NCBI GenBank assembly: GCA_009193035.1
Contig: SWDT01000202.1
Span: 40,384-104,383, forward strand
From: Halicephalobus mephisto
Taxonomy: Eukaryota > Nematoda > Chromadorea > Rhabditida > Panagrolaimidae
Direction of reading: 5' to 3'
DNA: 64,000 nucleotides
The notes beneath the pieces are model-generated. The model was not told the DNA's origin. It was given only the letters and a program-made list of their open reading frames with translations, and made no database searches. This document shows positions 22,301 to 33,928 of this stretch, piece after piece; positions within the stretch are counted from its first letter, which is position 1; each line of letters begins with the position of its first letter. Position numbers and translations under genes: made by a program.

Positions 22301-25300
22301 CTGACCGGGATGGAAGCCGGGGGAGGAGGAGGAACCTTCGACGGGACAACATTCGGAATTCCTCTCTGAGAAGGCTGAACAGGAAGATTCGGAGTGGAAA
22401 TGACATTAGGACCCGGAGGAGATGGAGGAGCTGGGGGTTGAGCAGGAGCCGGAGGAGACGGACGAATAGTTCTTGGCATGGAAACTTCCGGAGATGGTGG
22501 AGGAGGATGAGGCAAAGGTTCCCTCGGAGGAGGTCTCGGAAGGGTCGGAGGAAGGACCTGAGGAGGCAGTTGGCTCGGGAGCACGGGACAGACGCATTCC
22601 TGACATCCTTGTCTGTTCGAGAAGATAATACAAGGTTCCACACAGCGATTGACATCCAACGGAGGACAATGAGGTTCAGGAGTGAATTCTAAAGTAACAT
22701 CATTGTTATAAAAACTCAAAAAATTAGTTTTTTTACGAAATTTTTTCAACACGAACATCTACAACTTTCTAAAAACTCAGCTTACGTGGTAATTTTAACT
22801 TTCTGACGTTGTTATTTAGTAATTTTACAAAATCCCACAATTATAAAAACCCGGGAATCGGCATTACTACGAAACTGTCTCGATACGAATTTCTAAAAAG
22901 TTCCAAAAACAGCTTATATGAAAAATTCAACTTTACGTTACTTTCTAGGACTATATCTTTTCTAAATAGATCTAAACACTCTTAAATCACGGTTATACAG
23001 AGTACGAAACCCTCCAAGGTTAAAAATTATATATGAAAGCACCACGTACTGCAATAATCATCATTAACTCCACAGTACTCGGTCGAACACGGCTAAGTTT
23101 GATTACAAAGTGAAAATTTTAAAATTGATATATGAAAACTTACTCGGAACAAGAGGTGGATGCTGGGGAGGTGGAGGACAGCTGCAGAATGGACATCCGC
23201 GATTATCTTGGACGACTTGACATTGGGTGACGTCACAATGAGGGGTTGGAGGACATCTGACACGGACACAAGCGGATCTGCATTCGGTAATGGTGGCGAA
23301 GTTGTTTCCGTTACCTCCACATCCACCGTACTCGAATGGACGGCATTCGTTGGATTCAGCGTCGTAGGCGAATCTTTGGAAAATTCCGGAACATTCTCCG
23401 ATTTCAATTGGATGTTCGCAAATGTTCAATGATGGTGTAACTACTGAAATTTAAAAAATTAAAATTTTAAAATAAAAAAATTAAGCAGGCTTCAAGCGCC
23501 AGAAAAAAGCAAAATTTTTAAAGAATCTGAAATTAAAAAAGCATTTACGCAATTCGACGTTGAGCGAAGTCGAACCAGCCGGCGTAGCAAGCGTTGTCGC
23601 AGGCGTCGTTGTCGTACCTTTCGAAGGCACGCATTTTTTTCTGCATTCGCTGATTGTTGCGAAATTATTTCCGTTTCCACCACATCCTCCGTATTGAAAT
23701 TGTCGACAATCTCCTTTGGATTCATCGAAAGCATATCTCATAAACGATCCAGTACATTCTCCGGCGTCAATTTCGGATTCACAAACATCAATAACATCAG
23801 GCAAAGGTTCCGGTTTCGCGACTGAAAAAATCAAAGTTCATATATGAAATTTAATCTGGAAACATACCTTCGACGTGGCAGATGCTCAAACACTCCTCTT
23901 GAGAGGCGAAGTTGTTCCCATTGCCGCCGCAACCAGTGTAGGCGAAACTTTCGCACTTTTTGTTTTCCTGATTCCAGAGCCATCGAACGAACTGTCCACC
24001 ACAAGTTCCAGAATCCTTGGGATGAAGACAACGATCTGTAGGAAGCTCCGGAGTCGTCGAGGGAGGGAAAGTGCGGACTTCGACTTCTTTAGGAAGGTCG
24101 ATCGGGGGACCCAGAGTGACCACCGGGGGCTGTGTCCGGGCTTCGGTCGTCGTCGTAGTGGGTCTTCTGGTGGTCGTAGGAGCTTCAGTTGTCGTGGTCG
24201 AAGTTGTTGTTGAAGTTTGAGAAGTTGTTGAAGTCTGAATAATTGTAACAACTTTTTCAGGATTAGATGAAGGATCCTGACTGGATTTGACAGCTCCACA
24301 AGTTCTTTCGCAATCCTCAACTCTGGCGAAATTGTTGTCATTTCCTTCGCAACCACCAAAGAAGAAATATTTACATTCTTTGAGGTCTTTGTTGTAGTAG
24401 AATCTGAGTTCGTATCTGTCGCAAGGCCCACGTTCCTTCGGGAGATCGCAAGCTTCGGCCGAGACTCCAGAATGCAGACTTCCAACGGGAGATTTCTCGA
24501 TATCCGGACAACAAACCGAACTCTGCTGGATTACGGAGCATTTATATCCAGCCGGACAGTCAGTCTTCGCACAATTCACGATTTTTCCTTGAGCAGTTTT
24601 CAAAGGCTGAAGTCCCCTGTGGCATTTCCCAGATTCCTTCGTCGGCAAACATCTTCTTTGACAAGCAGCTTCTGTAGGATAATTATTTCCGTTTCCTCCA
24701 CATCCAGAATACGTGAATTGTCTGCAAGTTTGGGTTTCTTCGTCGTAGAACCATCTTTGAATTTCGTTCGTGCAAGGACCGGACTCCGAGCCTCCGACGC
24801 ATTCGTTCGTTCTCTGCGGCGAAGCGGAGATTATTTCTTCGCAATCGGGTTTGTTTCCTTTGATTCTGCTGTTGTCGATTTCGATTCCTTCTGAATTGAC
24901 ACAGAAGCATTCAGATTCGTCTTGTTCGCACTGGAGTTGCTGAAATTCGCCGTTGGGAGTGCATCGGGGCACGAAGCCGCCCTTGACGAGGCCGTGGTCG
25001 TTGGTGTTCCGTTGCCTCTGGCACTCCGTTTTCGGGGTTTCGTACCCGTCGTTGTCAGATTTCTCGAGGGGTTTGCTAGTGGCGTAAGTTACAGGAGGGG
25101 TTTCTGTAGCTTCTTCAACAACTTCCTTCGAAGCGATCAGGTTCTCCCCGAGGTCGTTGGTCTCGCGTGGAATGCCTTTGATACAGTAATCTTCACATTC
25201 TTCTTTGTATCTGAACAGCTTAGGTTCGTTGTCGTCGTTGGCACAGTGACCGTAAGGGTACGAAACGCACTCCGACCCCCGCAAGTAGTACCTCAGGACG

Positions 25301-25434
25301 AACTGGGACCTCATCAGCGGAGCCCCATTGACGCTGGGACACCTGCCCCTGAAGGGCTGGCGCTTACAAGGATCGACCTCGGCCCTGGCCAGAAGACACG
25401 CCAGCAAAGCCAGCGCTATCGAGCCCCAGAACAT
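16312..25434 (-). CDS. mlt-11: MLT-11-like giant secreted multi-Kunitz protein
   Basis: Phase-consistent 8-exon model, 2575 aa: 23868-25434, 23549-23821, 23144-23443, 22116-22688, 21432-21974, 19934-21205, 17166-19730 and 16312-16946. A signal peptide (FWGSIALALLACLLARA) is followed by a divergent Kunitz, a thyroglobulin type-1 repeat (~136-201), and Kunitz domains near 211, 329, 465, 534, 622, 842, 1551, 1612, 1986 and 2515. Between them lie lustrin-type Cys-rich modules (..CPAGYKCS..CCP, ..CPVGYYCR..CCP, ..CPKGYYCS..CCP), two antistasin-like CxxC strings, and long Pro/Thr/Glu-rich linkers. In C. elegans this architecture belongs to MLT-11, an apical matrix inhibitor needed for moulting. One Kunitz domain lacks two cysteines. 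TTTCAG sits 1 nt before the ATG, so it is probably trans-spliced. Confidence 0.92.
17630..17820 (-). repeat. 39-bp coding tandem repeat in the mlt-11-like gene
   Basis: About five head-to-tail copies encode a 13-residue unit (VPTSGANPSGEST with T/A swaps). They lie between a histidine-rich patch (HHHHHEHHH) and the last lustrin module. Each unit includes TACTGTA in the codons for STVP. Copy number may be polymorphic. Confidence 0.8.
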
Positions 25435-25454
25435 GCTGAAACGGTTATATTACG

Positions 25455-26312
25455 TTCCTGTCCCAGATTTTTCTGTCTCAAGCATCTATGTTCCAATTTT
25501 AAAGTTAAAATTCTACAAAAAGTACTTCTAATACTGTAATAAAACTTGTAGATTCTGAATCTAAAATTATAATCAATGATTGGGCTTCAGAATCCTGGAT
25601 TCTGAGGTAGGCAATATTTATTTCTAAAACATTCATATCTCAAACATTTATTTTCCAATTTTATAGTCGGAATTGAACAAAATATACTCCAATTTTAGGG
25701 TTAGAACTAAATAAAAAGTACTTATAATAATGTAATAAAACTTGTAGATTCTGAATCTAATATTATAATTAATGATTCGTCTTCAGAATCCTGGATTCTG
25801 AGGTAGGTAATACTTATTTCTAAAGTGTTCATATCTCAAACATTTATTTTCCAATTTTAGAGTTAAAATTCTACAAAAAGTACTTCTAATACTGTAACAA
25901 AACTTGTAAATTCTGAATCTAATATTATAATTAATGATTGGCCTTCAGAATCTTGGATTCTGAGTTAAATAATATTTATTTCTAAAACATTTATATCTGA
26001 AACATTTATTTTCGAATTTTAAAATTACAACTGAAAAAGCACCTATAATACTGTAATAAAACTCATAAATTCCGGATCTAAAATTGTAATAAAAATTAAC
26101 CTTCAGAATTCAGGATTGTGAGGACGAACTCTGGATTTTAAAAATATTTAAAATTTTATATAAAAACTTTTTTTTAAAGTTGAAATTTATCTAAAATATA
26201 TTTAAAATACTATATAAAAAATGCAAAATTATTTTTTATTTTTTGTTTTTTAATTAAGATTGTAAAAATTGGAACACAAAAGCTAGGGACAGAAACGTCT
26301 CATCACGGCTGA
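25455..26312 (+). mobile_element. MITE family 1, copy C (upstream of mlt-11)
   Basis: The left end TTTCTGTCTCAAGCATCTAT followed by GTTCCAATTT matches the complement of the right end (AAAATTGGAACACAAAAGC then AGGGACAGAAACGTCTC at 26268-26303), giving a TIR of about 37 bp. The interior has four ~155-bp repeats with CAGAATCCTGGATTCTGAG. It begins only about 20 bp upstream of the mlt-11 start codon, so it occupies that gene's outron or promoter position. Confidence 0.8.
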
Positions 26313-26392
26313 AACGAGGATATCAAAAAAGTCGCGTTATTTTCGGATTTTTCATTTTTCAACCGATCAAAAAAATGGGTTTTTCTCTTCAG

Positions 26393-26636
26393 GTAAGAAA
26401 CGTAATCAGACCGCCTCCAAAGAATGGCTCAAATGACCCAGAAAATCACTGAAACGTTCAAATCCACCAGAAAGAAGATCCGATTGATCAGCTTCCTGTC
26501 AAGAAAGTTCAGCAAGGATCAAGAGTTTTTTGAAACAGAAATGGGAACAGAATATCGGATTTTTCGGAATTTTCAAATCCATTCAAGAAAATTGACAGAA
26601 AAAATAATTCATTCACATTATTGTAGAAATTTTTAA
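26393..26636 (+). CDS. Candidate first exon or small gene, unrecognised
   Basis: An acceptor TTTTTCTCTTCAG ends at 26392. An ATG at 26424 opens a frame to 26636 with coding-like, basic composition (MAQMTQKITETFKSTRKKIR, then LISFLSRKFSKDQEFFETEM) before it decays into A/T sequence. The same CAG-GTAAGA could instead be a donor after an ATGGGTTTTTCTCTTCAG mini-exon. No downstream exon could be joined. Confidence 0.25.
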
Positions 26637-26639
26637 AAA

Positions 26640-27210
26640 ATTATTTTTTTCGAAATGGTCCTGACACGAATTTTTGGAAATTTTAAAAAATTATTTTTTC
26701 AAAAATGGTCCTGACACGAATTTTTTTTAAAATTACTTTTTTCGAAAATGGTCCTAACATGAATTTTTTTATTTTTAAAAAATTATTTTTTTCAAAAATG
26801 GTCCTGACACGAATTTTTTTATTTTTTTTAAAAGTTATTTTTTTCGAAATGGTCCTGACACGAATTTTTTTATTTTTTTTAAAAATTATTTTTTTCGAAA
26901 TGGTCCTGACACGAATTTTTAGAACTTTTTAGAGAATTTTGGAGATTTTTAAAAATATTTTTTTATCGAAATGATCCTAACATGAATTTTTGCAATTTTT
27001 TAGAGAACTTTGAAATTAAAAAAAAACATTTTCTATGAAATCATCCTGACACGATTTTTTAGAGAATTTTGAAATCAAAAAAAAAAGTATTTTTTTACAA
27101 TTGATCCTGACACGATTTTTAAACTTTTTAGGTAATTTTGAAATTAAAAAAAAAGTATTTTTTTCGAAATGGTCCTGACAAGAATTTTTAAACTTTAAAC
27201 TTTTTAAAAA
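26640..27210. repeat. 43-58-bp tandem repeat (CGAAATGGTCCTGACACGAA)
   Basis: About nine units carry TCGAAATGGTCCTGACACGAA separated by T/A tracts of variable length. The 26705-26932 open frame here is only repeat. Confidence 0.8.
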
Positions 27211-27590
27211 TTCTAAAATTTTTTATTTTTTTTATATTTTAAATTTTTGCTAGATTTTGGAAATTTCTAAAAATTGTCAGTTTTCAATTTAATTTTGAAA
27301 AATTTCAAAATAATTAAAAAAATTTTAGAATTTTAACGAATCCGAAAGTACTCTACGTGACTATTTAGGTTTTACGCATCAGTTATTTCGTCATCTTGCA
27401 CGATTTCGCAATTGATATTTTTAAAATAGTTTTCTTAGATAAATCTTTAATTTTTTCAAAGTTTAAAATCGGAATTTTCGCGCTAAGACACGAGGCCATA
27501 TTTTTATTCGGAAAATTTTTGCACTAAATTCTGTCAATTTAGATAAGACAGATTTTCGAAACAGGAAAATTTATGAATGTTGTCTTAACA
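27211..27590. other. AT-rich intergenic stretch, nothing recognised
   Basis: Low-complexity A/T with a less repetitive patch at 27340-27420. No ORF, RNA or clear repeat. Confidence 0.4.
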
Positions 27591-28110
27591 CGAAAAGTTC
27601 GAATTTCGATGGCCAACTTTGAAGCCGAACTTTGACTGTCAACTTTGATGTTGAACTTTGACCTCAAATTTCGATCATTAACTTTGATGACCAACTTTGA
27701 TCTGAAACTTTGACCATCAGCTTTGATGTTGACCTTCGATGACCAACTTCGACCTCAAACTTTAACCATCAACTTTGATGTTGAACTTTGATCTGAAACC
27801 TTGACCGTCAACTTTAATGTTGACCTTCGATGACCAACTTCGACCTCAAACTTTAACCATCAACTTTGATCTGAAACCTTGACCGTCAACTTCGACCTCA
27901 AACTTTAACATTAACTTTGATGTTGACTTTTGATGACCAACTTTGATCTGAAACCTTGATCGTCAAAATTGAGGCCGAACTTTAGTGACCAACTTTGACT
28001 TTAAACTTTAACCATCGACTTTGATATCGACCTTTGATGACCAACTTTAACCTCAAAATTGGCCATCAAAGGTCGACCTCAAAGTTTGACTTCGAACTTT
28101 TATAAAAAAT
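27590..28110. repeat. ~17-bp satellite-like array (AACTTTGATGTTGAACTTTGA)
   Basis: Some 30 short units alternate between AACTTTGATG, ACCAACTTTGATCTGAAAC and TTGACCGTCAA. The higher-order period is about 50-100 bp. Both orientations of TTGAC/GTCAA appear. No coding capacity. Confidence 0.8.
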
Positions 28111-28306
28111 AACACTAAAAACTTCTAAATCAAGGCCGGGAATGCATTACTCCCTAAGGTCAGTTAGTAAACAAGAAATAAATTCGAAAAATTACAATTT
28201 GCGCTACAGTAATCCATTAGAAATTAAATTTTTTGTGATGTAAAAAAACAAAAATCTCGATTCGAACGAGAATCCGTCTGTGACGTCGCAATTAGTCATT
28301 GATGAT

Positions 28307-28545
28307 TCATCCTTGAGATATCCGCTCGATCCCCTGAGGGAACAAGACAATCCCTGAAGCACTTGACCTCATCGTGACGAAATTACGAAATCCACTTTTA
28401 ATCAAAAACAACAGAAAGTCGAAGTCTGTTTGTCTTCCAAAATTTATCCTTCTTCGGCAACAATCGGATCCGTTGCGGACTTCGATCCGATTCATGTTTT
28501 CTTTGGGATCAGACCGTCAGGGTGGTTTTTTATAAGTGTGCCCTA
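28307..28545 (-). CDS. Candidate small ORF with TATA-like promoter, unrecognised
   Basis: On the minus strand a TATAAAAAA box (about 28528-28537) lies roughly 35-40 bp upstream of ATG 28495. The ATG opens a 62-codon frame (MNRIEVRNGSDCCRRRINFG, then QTDFDFLLFLIKSG) to 28307. The block is non-repetitive, unlike its surroundings. The peptide matches nothing I know, so it may equally be a non-coding promoter or enhancer block. Confidence 0.22.
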
Positions 28546-28609
28546 CAGCAAATATGTCAAAAAACAATATGAAACAGAAATGCTTTAATCATAAAAACAG
28601 TATTATCTT

Positions 28610-29255
28610 TTTTAAACTTTTTTGTTCGAAATTCCACTTGCGCTGAAAAATAAGCAAATTCGTCAAAATTATCAGCGATTTTCGCGGTGAGAGTTAACTA
28701 TTTTAAAATTAATTTTTACCTAAATTCCACTTGCGCTGGAGAAAAGCGAACGCATCAACGTTATTAACAACTTTCGCGGTGAGAGTTAACTATTTTAAAA
28801 CTATTTTTTACCTAAATTCCACTTGCGCTGGAGAATAAGCGAATTCGTCAAGATTATCAGCGACTTTCCCGGTGAGAGCTAACTATTAGAAAATTAATTT
28901 TTACCTAAATTCCACTGGCGCTGGAAAATAAGCGAATTCGTCGAAATTACCAGCGATTTTCGCGATAGGAGTTAACTATTTTAAAATTACTTTTTTCCTA
29001 AATTCCAATCACGCTGGAAAATAACCGAATTCGTCAAAATTATCAGCGACTTTCCCGGTGAGAGTTAACTATTTTAAAATTACTTTTTTCCTAAATTCCA
29101 ATCATGCTGGCAAATAAGCGAATTCGTCGAAATTACCAGCGATTTTCGCGATAGGAGTTAACTATTTTAAAATTACTTTTTTCCTAAATTCCAATCACGC
29201 TGGAAAATAACCGAATTCGTCAAAATTATCAGCGATTTTCCCGGTGAGAGTCGTC
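28610..29255. repeat. ~93-bp tandem repeat, seven copies
   Basis: The unit is AAATTCCACTTGCGCTGGA, then AAGCGAATTCGTC, TTATCAGCGA, CGGTGAGAGTTAACTATTTT. Start-to-start spacing measured at three junctions is 92-93 bp. Later copies have ATCACGCTGG in place of ACTTGCGCTGG. Confidence 0.85.
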
Positions 29256-29740
29256 TTGGAATTTCACACAGCCGAAAATGGAGGATTATCGAAAGTAAGA
29301 AACTTTCCGGATCGGTGAAAACGACCTCAGCCGATAATTGTTTTGGATTTTTCTAAAACATCTAATGGACATGACCGGTCAAGGATTCATAGTGTCCATT
29401 TTTCGCGAAGATAAATCATAATTTTTTAGAAAATTTCTGAAGCGAGAAAACAGTACTCATGAATAATTTCGACGAAGACCTTTGTTCCAAAATTTCTGAC
29501 AGGTCGTGGATTTTTGCAAAAATTAAAAGAAATAAATTTAATGGATATTTCGATAAAAACGAGATTTGCGGATTTCGAAGATGGAAGAAAATGATTAAAA
29601 TTTAAAAAACACAAGATCTTTTTTGAGGAAATTCCTAGATTACGGTCATTGGATAAGATCACAGAATTCCGTAGAAGATTCTGGAATCTGAAAATCCACT
29701 AGAGAGATTTAGCACTTTCAAAAACCACAAAAATAGAGAA
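29256..29740. other. Intergenic, unique sequence without a recognised feature
   Basis: Moderately AT-rich and not repetitive. Short open frames lack convincing codon use or splice context. Confidence 0.35.
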
Positions 29741-30195
29741 TTTCGAAATTTTAGGTCTCGTTTGGAAAATTCCAAAAATTCGTGTTGAGACATTTTTTTA
29801 AATTTTTAAATATTTTTATTTTTCTAACAATATAATTTTAGAATTTTCTAAAACCACAAAAATAATAAATTTAGAAATTTTAGGTCTCGTTTGGAAAATT
29901 CCAAAAATTCGTGTTAAGATATTTTAAATATTTTTATTTTTCTAACAGTATAATTTTAGAATTTTCTAAAATCACAAAAATAGAGAATTTAGAAATTTTA
30001 GGTCTCGTTTGGAAAATTCCAAAATTCGTATCAAGATATTTTTAAAAATTTTTAAACATTTTTATTTTTCTAACAGTATAATTTTAGAATTTTCTAAAAC
30101 CACAAAAATAGAGAATTTTGAAATTTTAGGTCTCGTTTGGAAAATTCCAAAATTCGTGTCAAGATATTTTTAAAAATTTTTACAGATATTTTTTA
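29740..30195. repeat. ~120-bp tandem repeat (TTTAGGTCTCGTTTGGAAAA)
   Basis: Four copies of a unit containing TTTTAGGTCTCGTTTGGAAA, then ATTCCAAAAATTCGTG, TTTATTTTTCTAACAGTATA and ATTTTCTAAAACCACAAAAA. Confidence 0.8.
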
Positions 30196-30329
30196 TTACA
30201 GTAAATCGACGATTTCAGAATCCATTTCGAAAATTTTATTATTTTTGTTTTTTTATAAAATTAAAATTTCGAAAAATAATTATTTTTGAAAATTTATAAA
30301 TTTTAAAAGAAAAAAGTTAAAAATGTTTA

Positions 30330-30884
30330 TTTGAACATGAGTAAACATGACGAATGAACTAAAAGAGGTTCCTGAGGGTATGAAAGAATTCAGGAGAAAA
30401 ATAAAGAAAGAAGAAACGAGAATTTGACCGTGACCTACAAGCCCGCTGGTCTCTTTCGGAGCCAGACAGTGCCGCCTTTGTCTTTATCGCCGTCAAGTGA
30501 TCTTCTCAACGAGGCCAGCTTTCCGGGAAATGACGGCCATCGGAATCCGACTCGATCTGAAGCGATAGAATTCTGTTCGATTCAACAATTTTAAAAAAAA
30601 AAACAAAAAACTTTAATTTTTCGATCAAATTCAACTTTTCACAATTAAAACTAAAATTAAAAATCACATTTAATTAATTATATCATATTTATAAACAATA
30701 ATATGGAATTAAAGTTTAATTTAATTTAATTTTTGTTTGAAAAAAATAAAAGAGTCAATTTTGGCGTTGTGTTCCTTGATGACAACACAAGCGCGAACAT
30801 GTTTGAAATTTTTTCTGAACTGGAATCCGGGGCATCTCTTTCATCTTTTTGTTTTTTGTTTTTTTGTTTTTTTAATTTTATCAG
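30330..30884 (+). promoter_or_regulatory. Unique block upstream of the 430-aa gene; putative promoter
   Basis: 30420-30570 is unusually GC-rich and non-repetitive for this window, with CTTTATCGCCGTCAAG (GATA-type TTATC). It is followed by a U-rich stretch and a TTTTATCAG acceptor at 30884. A promoter or 5'UTR role is inferred from position only. Confidence 0.3.
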
Positions 30885-30888
30885 ATTA

Positions 30889-32313
30889 ATGAAAATGAAG
30901 ACCTACATTGCAATCTGCATGACTTTGGAACTGAAAACTGCTTCGAAGCTTGTCGAAACGATCCGGGTTTTGGGCAACCGGCTGATTCTCGAAGAACATG
31001 TTCATTGTTCTTTGGTTTGTTGTTTTTTTTTATTTATTTTCATATAAAAATCCTTATTTTCAGTTATCGGTTGGAAAGAAAACAAAATTGGCTTGTCATT
31101 TTACTGGAAAATTGGACGATACGGTAATCAAAAAAGAAATTGAAAAGTAAAATTTAAATTTTAAACGTTTTTTATTTTTAATTTTTAGATTGCATTTCAA
31201 CGGAGAAGCCGATTTATTGTCTTTAATGGAGTACTTCAACCCTTCCAACAACATCGTGGAAGACGGGTGTTGTTTTATTTTTTGCGACAGATTCCAGGCG
31301 GTTCCGGATTTCCTTTCCCTCAGGCTAGATACGGCTTTTGGAGTTTTTTTCGACCTTCAGAAGTACCCAGTTTTTATCAATCAACCTTCATGGAACCTTG
31401 ATCGCGACGAAGTAATGACTCCAGACACTGCTGAAATTTTTGTCGAAGAAATTTGTTCAATTGTCAAGTCCGTCACTGGATTGTTTTTCACATTTCCGGA
31501 AAGAAGGACCTTCACGGCAAGTCCGTTCCCTCGGATGCCTCAGAAGACGCTTTTTGACGACCCTGAATTCATATATCCTCTGGATTGGCGGCCTCCGGAA
31601 GCCCCCTCGAACACGATGGCGATCATGGAATTCGAAGGATTCTTCCCAGAAACCTCGATGAACAGTCTTACTGGCAGGAGCTGCACGTACTTCCTCAGAC
31701 CAGGTAAGCACCACATCAATGTTTGTCGAAATTCCGTCTTTCAGGACCGTCGGAGAAAGACGAAAATTCCTACTTCGCTTTGTCCAAGTTCATGGCCAAT
31801 GCCCACAAGATCGTGCTCTTCAGAAGGACATCTGGAGACCACTTCATCATGAGGACGTATCGTCGGAGTCCAGAAATGGAAAATTATTACTTAATGCTGG
31901 AATACACAACGAGTTCCTCCGTGAAATTCTGCAAACCGGGCGACGAGAAACCGAAGCTGATGTTCAGGAAACACGTCTTCTCCTATGATGTCCACACTAG
32001 CTTCATCAACAAGGAATGCATGGAGATGGCTCTGAACAGAATCAACAGAATCGTGAAGAGAGAAACAGACGAAACGGCGGTCAAACGAGAGCTCCTGATC
32101 GCTGTGAGACAAATGGCCGTGTCTTGTCATAGTATCTTTGCTTCTGGTCTCCTCAACATCATCAAAAACCACATCGCTACAGTACCTCGAGAATTGACCA
32201 ATTTTTACAAAACAATCGAAAGATTATTGACCAGTCCTGAAGGCCTCAAAGAAGTGGCTTTGTATTTGGAAAAATCAGTCCCGAATTCGAGAATCAAAGT
32301 CGAACTTTACTGA
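30889..32313 (+). CDS. Unrecognised 430-aa protein
   Basis: Phase-consistent exons: 30889-31014, 31064-31146, 31189-31703 and 31745-32313 (1293 nt). ATG 30889 sits 4 nt after TTTTATCAG, suiting a trans-spliced start. The N-terminal ~170 residues alternate hydrophobic strands and helices (KTYIAICMTLELKTASKLVE, then GCCFIFCDRFQAVPDFLSLR), which could be a Rossmann or vWA-like fold. A proline-rich middle follows (FTASPFPRMPQKTLFDDPEF). The C-terminus has a beta-rich part (ALSKFMANAHKIVLFRRTSG) and a helical tail. No signal peptide or TM segment. I considered Ku and Integrator/Asunder families, but the resemblance is too weak to name. Confidence 0.7.
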
Positions 32314-33200
32314 TAATTTTTGGAATCTCGTTTTTGAAGAATTTTGATTTTGTACAAAAAAAGACAGCCCGATTGACCTACTTGTCGATCGACGTCTTTC
32401 CGGGAAGAACACCTTATTTCGAACAAAATAAAAACAAGGTCAAAACGATATTTGGAAAATACGACCCATGCCCTCAGGCAATCTTACAAAATTAATTTGA
32501 GGATTTTGCAAAAATTAAAATTATTTAGTATTTTTACAAAAAATTAAAATTATTTAATAATTTCGCAAAATTAGATTTCATTTTTCTACAAAAAAAATTT
32601 TAAATTTAAATTATTTAATAATTTTATAAAAATCTAGAAAATTTTAAATTTAAATTATTTAGTATTTTTTTAGAAAATTTTTAATTTAAATTATTTAATA
32701 TTTTTTTAGATAATTTTTAATTTAAATTATTTAGTATTTTTTTTTGGAAATTTTTAATTTAAATTATTTAATATTTTTTTAGATAATTTTTAATTTAAAT
32801 TATTTAGTATTTTTTTTTGGAAATTTTTAATTTAAATTATTTAATATTTTTTTAGAAAATTTTTAATTTAAATTATGCGGAATTGTAATTTGTTTTGGAT
32901 TTTTGCATTATTTGGATTTGATAGGATCAACATGGATAAGATTGGATAACTGATATTCATCGATGGAAAGTGAATGTCTGTCCAATCCTTTCACTGTGAG
33001 GAATGAAGGATGAGCCTTGACCCTGAAACCCCCGCGGCGGAACAAGATCGGTGACACAATTCTTTACCGGGAAATTCTTCTTTTTTCAATAATCATCTAG
33101 GGGATCTACTTATCAAAAAATAAATTCGGTCATTTGTGGTCGAAGAAAAAATAAAACAAAAATTTATTTTTTCAAATATAATGTTAGAAAATTTAAATTT
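32314..33200. repeat. 3' flank and ~40-bp AT tandem repeat
   Basis: 32430-32437 carries a possible AATAAA-type signal (AAAATAAAAAC). From 32510 to 32880 about nine units of TTTTTAGAAAATTTTTAATT plus TAAATTATTTAATA occur. 32880-33100 is unique sequence (contains CCCCCGCGGCGGAACAAGATCGG) with no ORF. Confidence 0.55.
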
Positions 33201-33204
33201 AATT

Positions 33205-33720
33205 TTGAATATAAAAATTTTCAAAAATCATGAATTTTTTAATTTTTAATTATCAGTAAAGTTTCGTGTTAAGAGTACCTTAAAAACTAAAATTAATTTT
33301 CAATATAAAAATCTTCAAAAATCATGAATTTGAAAAAATTCTAATTAGAAGTAAAATTCCAGGCCGAGAGTGCCTTAAAAATGGAAAACTGATTTTTAAA
33401 CGTTTTCGCGATGAGAGTTAATTTTATTTTTAATTGCTAATGGAATTTCGTGCCGAGAGTACTCTAAAACTAAAATCAACTCTCACCACGAAAATTTTCG
33501 ATCATGAAATTTTTCTAATTATAAACGAAATTTCGTGCCGAGAGTACTCTAAAACTAAAATCAACTCTCACCACGAAAGTTTTCGAAAAATCATGAATTT
33601 AAAAAATTTTAATTATAAATGAAATTTCGTATTCAAAATATCTTAAAACTAAAATTGACTCTCACTACGAAAGCCCCTACAGTCATGAAAAATTTCCTTA
33701 CTCTCAAATTCGAAAAATTT
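33205..33720. repeat. ~85-bp tandem repeat (TTTCGTGCCGAGAGTACTCT)
   Basis: Five to six units contain AAATTTCGTGCCGAGAGTAC, AAACTAAAATCAACTCTCAC and CACGAAAGTTTTCG. Apparent ORFs here come from the repeat. Confidence 0.8.
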
Positions 33721-33928
33721 GACGTAGAAAAAACGTAAGAAAAAAAAGTTAAATCTCAACGCGAAAGTTTCTCAAAATCAAAGAATTTTCTCGTTCCCAG
33801 GTATGAGCAAAGTTTGCAAGAAATTAACTCCCATTGTGGAACTTTTTAAAGATCATGGTAGATTGTTTATTTCGGGATTTAACAAAGAAATAACCTTTAA
33901 TGAAAGTAGTTTTTTGAAACGAGTTATA

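Noticed and set aside
26640..29255. Possible CRISPR array (regular repeats)
   Set aside because: Repeats and spacers are equally conserved, AT-rich and directly tandem; eukaryotic satellite arrays, no cas genes.
30889..32313. Naming the 430-aa protein as a Ku or Integrator subunit
   Set aside because: Only vague fold-level resemblance; no diagnostic motif could be matched.
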